Of a stretch of DNA of 64,000 nucleotides, positions 58,813 through 64,000 are shown piece by piece. The first letter of the stretch is position 1; every line of letters starts with the position of its first letter. Source of the stretch: Typhlomys cinereus (Eukaryota > Chordata > Mammalia > Rodentia > Platacanthomyidae); assembly GCA_023101885.1 (NCBI GenBank), contig JALPQD010000413.1:1275650-1339649 (forward strand). Reading direction: 5' to 3'. The notes under the pieces are model-generated. The model did no database searches and was not told the origin of the DNA. It saw only the letters and a program-made list of their open reading frames with translations. Made by a program: the position numbers and the translations under genes.

Positions 58813-59753
58813 GTGTGAGTAACGCAGGGCTGCAAGGAGCACCTGGGGCGGGCTGGCAGTGCGCATCGTTGATAGTCAAATACCAGGGAGGCCATGTGCC
58901 AGCGTGAGGGAGGAGTCACTTAGAGGCTCCGAGAAACGGCTGCTTGCTGGGCATCTTAGGGAGAAGTGGTCCAAGGAGAGCCAGCCTGGTTCCCAACTGC
59001 CCTGTCCCCTCTGTCTTGGAGTCAACTGAGGACTGCGCTGATGGTGGGAGGCCGTCCAGTCAGATCTCCTGGCCTGCTGGTTGGACTGTACTGGCGAAAT
59101 ACCCAAAGCTTTCTGTCCATCACAGGGTATGGTGAATACAGGGGCCCTCCACAGCAGGAAGCCATAGCCTGGACACTCCTCCCTCGGCCTACACTTTACA
59201 CTTTCTGGGTTGAGTGAAGGGAGCTTCCAAGAGACTGGTTTCCTCCTGGGCGGGAAGTGTGTAGGCTGCTCCCAGACGCCCTCAGCAGTCTCTGTGATCC
59301 TCTTCTGTGTTTCCTTGGGGGTCTGCAACATTGAGGGTGGGGACAGGTAGCACGAGATGAACTTGTTTTTACCAGCCAGATGATAAAGCAAACTTCCAGG
59401 TAAGGACAGTTTCTTGGGGTTGACAGATGACAGCTGTGACTGGCATCAGAGGCCTTGGGTGGTCCAGTAAGCCCCCAGCACAGTTTGTAGACATGGCCGG
59501 TGAGTGTTGTTGGGCAAGGTGGTATTAGCCATGTGGGGGCGTTTGGCAGGAAGCCTAGGAGATAGGAGAGGAGTGGGGGGGGCAATGTCATTATCATTTT
59601 AAAACGTTTGTAAGTTTTTATGGGATTACAACTTTGTGCATAGCAATTGATGTGGTGAATAGATAATAAATATGTTATTGATCGATACCAGAGATTACTT
59701 TAAGAATAGCCTGTCTGCTTCTCCCTTAAAAGCTCTTCTGCCCTAGAGAGGCA

Positions 59754-59756
<3 letters not shown>

Positions 59757-59788
<32 letters not shown>

Positions 59789-60058
59789 GGCCAGAAGTCT
59801 ATTTTTGGTGTGTCCTCAATTGTTTTTCATCTTAGTTTTTGAGACCCAGTTTCTCACTGAACCTGGAGCCCACTGATTCAACTAGATTAGACCCTCCTGA
59901 GTCTGCCTCTCTAGCGTTGGGATTATTAGCATGTGCAGCTGCACACAACTATTTTTTTGTTTATTAGTTTGGTTTTAAACATAGGTGCTGGGTATTGAGT
60001 TTAGGTCCTCTTGATTGTTTAGCAAGCACTTTACTGACTGAGTTATCTCTCTAACCCT
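59757..60058 (-). mobile_element. B4-like SINE
   Basis: (GT)n at 59757-59785, a B1-like middle (TTTTTGAGACCCAGTTTCTC, GCGTTGGGATTATTAGC) and an ID-like end (GACTGAGTTATCTCTCTAAC). Confidence 0.7.
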
Positions 60059-60149
60059 AATTTTTGTAAAACTGTGTTTCATTTTTCCCAGTGTCCTTTT
60101 ATTTTTTTCTCAGATGTATTGAGTTTGGTCATTTTGTATTCTCTTCTAG

Positions 60150-60452
60150 AACCACAAGAAGTTTTCTTTTGCATATATGCATGCATTCGTGTGTGTGTGT
60201 GTGTGTGTACAAGAGGGTACTTGAGCATGTGTGCCTGTGGAGGCCCGAGAGTAACATCAGGAGTCATTCTAGATTGTTCTACTTCCTTATTGCTTTGCTT
60301 TGGAGTTTCCCAGTCTGCATCTTCCAGGATCAGAATTGCAGGCCCGCACCATTTCCTCCCAGCATTTTTTTACATGGCATTTGGGAATCCAAATTCAGGT
60401 TCTTTCGCTTGTGAGGCACAAGCTTTAACCACTGAGCCATCTCCCCAGCTCA
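60150..60452 (-). mobile_element. Dominant-family SINE, older copy
   Basis: A (GT)n at 60189-60208 precedes GGAGGCCCGAGAGTAACATC AGG and a head CACTGAGCCATCTCCCCAGC. It is strongly diverged from the young copies. Confidence 0.82.
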
Positions 60453-62169
60453 ATTAAGAGAATTTTTGTCTTAGAGAATATCTGGTTTTTCCAATTCACA
60501 GCTAAATTCTTAGCATTTCCTTCTATTTCCTGGCCTGAGGACTGCACTATGGCTCCACTCCCATAGGACACTTGAACTTCATTCTCCACTCTGGATGAGA
60601 TGCTAAGAGATGAGATGCTAAGTACTCTTTAGTTTTCTTTCACATGGCCACTCAGGACTGCAATGCCCAAGAAAAACAGTGGTCAGAAATATGGGGTGTC
60701 CAAGTCTGTATCCCTCAAAGGAAGAAGAGGGCTGTAGAGTAGACACACATCACATCCATAGTCTTGACCTGAGACCTTGTGCTCAGACTCAGGACCCTGA
60801 ACATCTTCTTTGTCTCTGGGACTCCAGAGAGACACAACCCCCATGAGGCTGCTGGGCACCTGAGCTGAGCCGCGTACTGGGCCGTGTGCTGAGAGGATGA
60901 GGGCAAGGGGCTGGCAGATTCAGGCCTAACCCAGTCAGCCGCTACCCACAAGGGACTGCTGAATAAATAAATCACTCTTTTCCATGAGCCAACTGTCCTT
61001 CCCACCCCTTAGATCACTGGGATCTCACTCCTGATGACAAGCAAAACAGCCTAAAAAAATCAAACTGAGCTTCAGAGGGTGATTTCAGACGCAGGGCACA
61101 TTTTCCGCACAGAATGGAACACTTAGAATGGTATCAACGCTGAACATCTGGTGTTTGTGAGAGATGCTTTCTAAAGACTCGGACTGTAACCTGAGGACAG
61201 GTCTTCAAGGACTTGTTTCGATCATCTATTTAGGTTTGTGTGCACAGAGCTTAAGCAAGACTGAGAAATTGGAGCCATAGAGAAAGGGGTTTTGCCTTGG
61301 AATTCTGAGCCACAGTGCCTTCATCATGTTGTCAAGGGAACAGGGACTGGGAGAGGGAACCCTGTGGCTCCCCCGCATTCTTGTCATGACTTCTTAAAAC
61401 ATGGAGGTCATTTCGTTCTTTTTAGTCATTCTGAAATGAAATGTTTCATACAGAGTCCCAGCTGTTTAACAACATCAGGGAAAATCTTCCTAGAAACCCG
61501 ATGATCTCAAACCAGACCAGTTCCCCATGTGTTCTCCTCCCTCCCCCCACGTCGCTCCATTTGTCACCTGCAATCCTTTTCTGTAAAATGTGATTTCATC
61601 CTTGGTAGATGATGTGGTCTGGCAGCAGGAGACTATAGAAGCCATAATTCGGCTCAGGGTCGATCTGTTTAATGTCAGTCCTTAGGAAGCTTCAGAACTC
61701 ACATGACTTGTCATTCAGAAGGGGAGATTGAACACTGGGGCTAAGAATATTGATCAAGGGTAGATGGCTGGATTTTGCCAGTTCTCAGGAGTAGTACTGA
61801 GTCCTGGACAATTTCTGCCCATTTGGAGTAACAGGGAGGGTAATAGAGAAATGTGATTTAGTGGAGTCGAAGTTTCAACTTTCCTGAATAGAAATACAAG
61901 TTCATGGCTAGGATTTGACCATATCCTCTCTTTCTGTTCTATGGACATGCAAGAAGCGAAGAGGGAAAAGAAAATCTTTAGGGATGCTGAGGTGTCTCTC
62001 TGTACCTCAGATCTGTGTGTTTCCTGCCTTCCTCACATGTTCTTTCTCTAGACAGCTGCTTTAAGAAGAAACAGGAAGTGTGACATGGGGGAATGCCCAT
62101 GGAACGTGACTCGTCTGGCAGTGAACGTCCCAGGTCGGAGTCAATAGCTCCTCTGGCATGCAAAGTTTC

Positions 62170-62360
62170 AGGCCCACCTGTTAGAGTTTGGGGCTGGAAT
62201 GTTCCCTGAAAGGCCCTTGTGTTTTTGAAAGGCTTAGCCTCCAGTTTAGTACCATTGGGAGGTGGTAGAGCCTTTAAGAAATGTTGCCTAGTGGGAGTGG
62301 TCTTGAGGTCATTCTGGCTTTGAGGAAGAGTTATGGGATTCAGGCCCTCCTCTTTGTCAT
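62170..62360 (+). mobile_element. MaLR-type LTR fragment
   Basis: GTTAGAGTTTGGGGCTGGAA TG, CATTGGGAGGTGGTAGAGCC and GGAGTGGTCTTGAGGTCATT are MaLR-like blocks in sense. Confidence 0.55.
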
Positions 62361-62395
62361 TCTCTCCCATTGAATGGCCTTCCTGTTCCTGTTGT

Positions 62396-62396
<1 letters not shown>

Positions 62397-62442
<46 letters not shown>

Positions 62443-62706
62443 CTGCAGAGATCAGAGGTCGATATCAGGTACCTTCCTGGATTGCTCTCTTAGTTTATAT
62501 ATCGAGGCTGGGTCTCTCACTAGAAATTCCAATTCAACTAATCTGGATAGCCACTTGTTCCAGGTATCCCCTGTCTCTGCCTCACCAGTGCTGGGATTAT
62601 AGGCATGGGCTACGCACACCTAGTATGGGTGCTGGGACTACAAATACCAGTCCTCGTGGTTTATTATGCAGCAGGCCATTTACCCATTGAGCCATTTCCC
62701 CAGCCT
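62397..62706 (-). mobile_element. B4-like SINE
   Basis: (GT)n at 62397-62440, then GAGATCAGAGGTCGATATCA GG, a B1-like block (CCAGTGCTGGGATTATAGGC) and an ID-like end (CCCATTGAGCCATTTCCCCA). Confidence 0.8.
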
Positions 62707-63702
62707 GGAAGTTGCCTTTGAATTGATGAGGTGCTTAGACCCAGTATCACTTCCTTCCTGATGTTTGGAAGGCAGGATTACTCAGACATCAAGTGCACAG
62801 GAGATCTAGTTCATGTTCTATACCAACAATGTGTCCAAGTGTCGAAACTGAATCCATCAGACTGGTCTTCCACGAGCTCATGGTTAACTAGTGTCTGTGG
62901 TCAGGATGATGCTCACTTGAACAGAAAGCATCAAATCCTATGGTTATGGGTTAGAATAGAGCTGCAGGAACCTGCTCAGATCTGCCACTGCCTTTCACAC
63001 ACTTGCTTGTTTCATGTTCCTAGCAATGAAGCGGTAGCCTGGTTTATCGTTGACAGCTGATCTGACTGCTGGACACTAAGCGTGTAACCAGGCCGGCATC
63101 CCGCCAGGCAGCCACCAGCTTTCTAGACCATAACCTTGTTTAGTTATTCAGTCTTCACCCAGAAATTGTGGTCTCACCTTTTTTTATTTTCAAACATTAG
63201 TTTTCTCTCCAAGAAGATTATCCCTGCAAGTGTGCTTTCAGGAAGACTCTTATGCCCTCTCCCCCACCAAAAGAACCTCCTTCAATCCACAAAAATTTCT
63301 GAATTCCACCCTCATCTGTAATCTTGGTGTTCCCGTGGCACTCTCTGATCTTCAGTTTAAAGTCATGGAAATCAGAGGCATTGCTCTGAACAGGAGTAAC
63401 TTGTAATCTGGGCCTGATTTTCCTGCGAAGAATAGAGGGGTACTTAGCCTACTCCTTCCATCCCCCAGGATTCCGAATTCTGCGGTTTTTAAGCTGTTGC
63501 TCCAGGCAAAAAGTTTCCATTGAAATAAAAAAAAAAAAAAATGGAGCTCCTGGGTGTCACCTGAGCGGTGACATGTACCGCGGTTGTGAGGTGTGCCGTG
63601 GTTGCCCCTGTACAGCGCCAGCCAGAAGCGGGATTGCAGACCATGCGCAACTCTGCCGAGGTGGTTCCGCCACCAGGACTGATGCCTTCTTCTTCCATGC
63701 AG

Positions 63703-63915
63703 GGTCGTCAGGGCCTGGGCTCCATTTTCGTCTGGGCCTCGGGGAATGGTGGGAGAGAGGGGGACCACTGCTCCTGTGACGGCTACACCAACAGCATCTA
63801 CACCATCTCCGTGAGCAGTACCACTGAGAATGGCCACAAGCCCTGGTACCTGGAGGAGTGCGCGTCCACCCTGGCCACCACGTACAGCAGCGGGGCCTTC
63901 TATGAGCGCAAAATC
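63703..63915 (+). CDS. Pcsk6: PCSK6/PACE4 exon with oxyanion-hole Asn (exon 8 inferred)
   Basis: This 213-base exon has 71 codons in phase 0-0. It begins [20 protein letters not shown] and ends SGAFYERKI before a consensus GTAAGT. The Asn of WASGNGG, codon 63745-63747, is the oxyanion-hole residue that stabilises the tetrahedral intermediate. [12 protein letters not shown] and [15 protein letters not shown] are invariant convertase motifs. The residues [18 protein letters not shown] and [10 protein letters not shown] fit PACE4. The next expected residues (TTDLRQRC, then the catalytic Ser) are in an exon beyond the window, so the coding region is partial on both sides. Confidence 0.96.
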
Positions 63916-64000
63916 GTAAGTCTTCCCTTGGCCGGGAGGCCAGTTCTACTGGAGCCGGTTGTGCTGGGTCTCAGGTCCCAGCCTTCTTCCTCCGTGAACC
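63916..64000 (+). other. Pcsk6: Pcsk6 intron 8, first 85 bases
   Basis: The sequence begins GTAAGTC directly after the Ile codon of the previous exon. It contains stops in the exon frame and no recognisable feature. It runs off the window end. Confidence 0.8.

Larger units (their letters stand above)
58813..63702 (+). other. Pcsk6: Pcsk6 intron 7
   Basis: This 4.9-kb intron has an unusual GTGTGAGT donor context and a CCATGCAG acceptor. It contains a B4-like SINE (59757-60058), a copy of the dominant tRNA SINE (about 60150-60452), an LTR-like fragment (62170-62360) and another B4-like SINE (62397-62706). I see nothing specific in 58815-59755, 60460-62165 or 62710-63700 apart from an A-run at 63527-63541. 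Confidence 0.85.

Noticed and set aside
58876..59391. 171-residue minus-strand open frame after the exon at 58640-58812
   Set aside because: No family resemblance and low-complexity Pro/Ser/Arg composition typical of antisense chance frames.
63352..63837. 161-residue minus-strand open frame over the last exon
   Set aside because: It is the antisense shadow of the PCSK6 exon at 63703-63915 plus intron, including a poly-Phe run from the A-tract.

Overview
This is a mammalian, nuclear, gene-poor window carrying the middle of one protein-coding gene on the + strand. Seven spliced exons encode 304 consecutive residues of a furin-family proprotein convertase, recognised as PCSK6 (PACE4). The exons are 13346-13450, 28668-28778, 29305-29448, 31259-31335, 33600-33688, 58640-58812 and 63703-63915. 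Their lengths sum to 912 bases, all junction phases agree, and there is no internal stop. They cover the C-terminal half of the propeptide, the autocatalytic KRRVKR cleavage site, and the catalytic domain through the catalytic Asp, the catalytic His and the oxyanion-hole Asn. By remembered human numbering this is about residues 100-403. Exon 1 (signal peptide) lies upstream. The exon with the catalytic Ser, the P domain and the Cys-rich domain lie downstream. Exon numbers 2-8 are inferred from the human gene layout.

The organism is a rodent. Evidence is the mix of B1-like, B2/B3-like, B4-like and ID-like SINEs with rodent-type LINE-1 ends. The dominant SINE is a tRNA-derived element of about 270 bp with a (CA)n tail followed by an AATAAA-containing A-rich end. 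Together with B4 elements, this fits the mouse-related clade outside ordinary mice and rats, most plausibly a jerboa relative (Dipodoidea). That placement is an inference.

Layout: 1-13345 is the end of intron 1 (LINE, MaLR-type LTR and SINE debris, a degenerate ACATAT-rich minisatellite). 13451-28667 is intron 2 (SINEs, a solo LTR, and an unusually repeat-free TAAT-rich island at 18.2-18.7 kb). 28668-33688 holds a cluster of four exons encoding the cleavage site, catalytic Asp and catalytic His. 33689-58639 is a 25-kb intron 6 with a long antisense LINE-1 (42.1-46.2 kb), a 36-nt U2 snRNA pseudogene, many SINEs, and a second repeat-free TAAT-rich island at 48.9-49.1 kb. 58813-63702 is intron 7.

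No RNA genes other than the U2 fragment, no CRISPR and no bacterial-style system are present. I found no evidence for a novel multi-gene system. The items most worth a second look are the young SINE family with clean target-site duplications, the nested insertions, the U2 retro-fragment, the tandem splice donor at exon 7 and the two candidate conserved non-coding islands. Nearly all other open reading frames are chance or repeat-derived.
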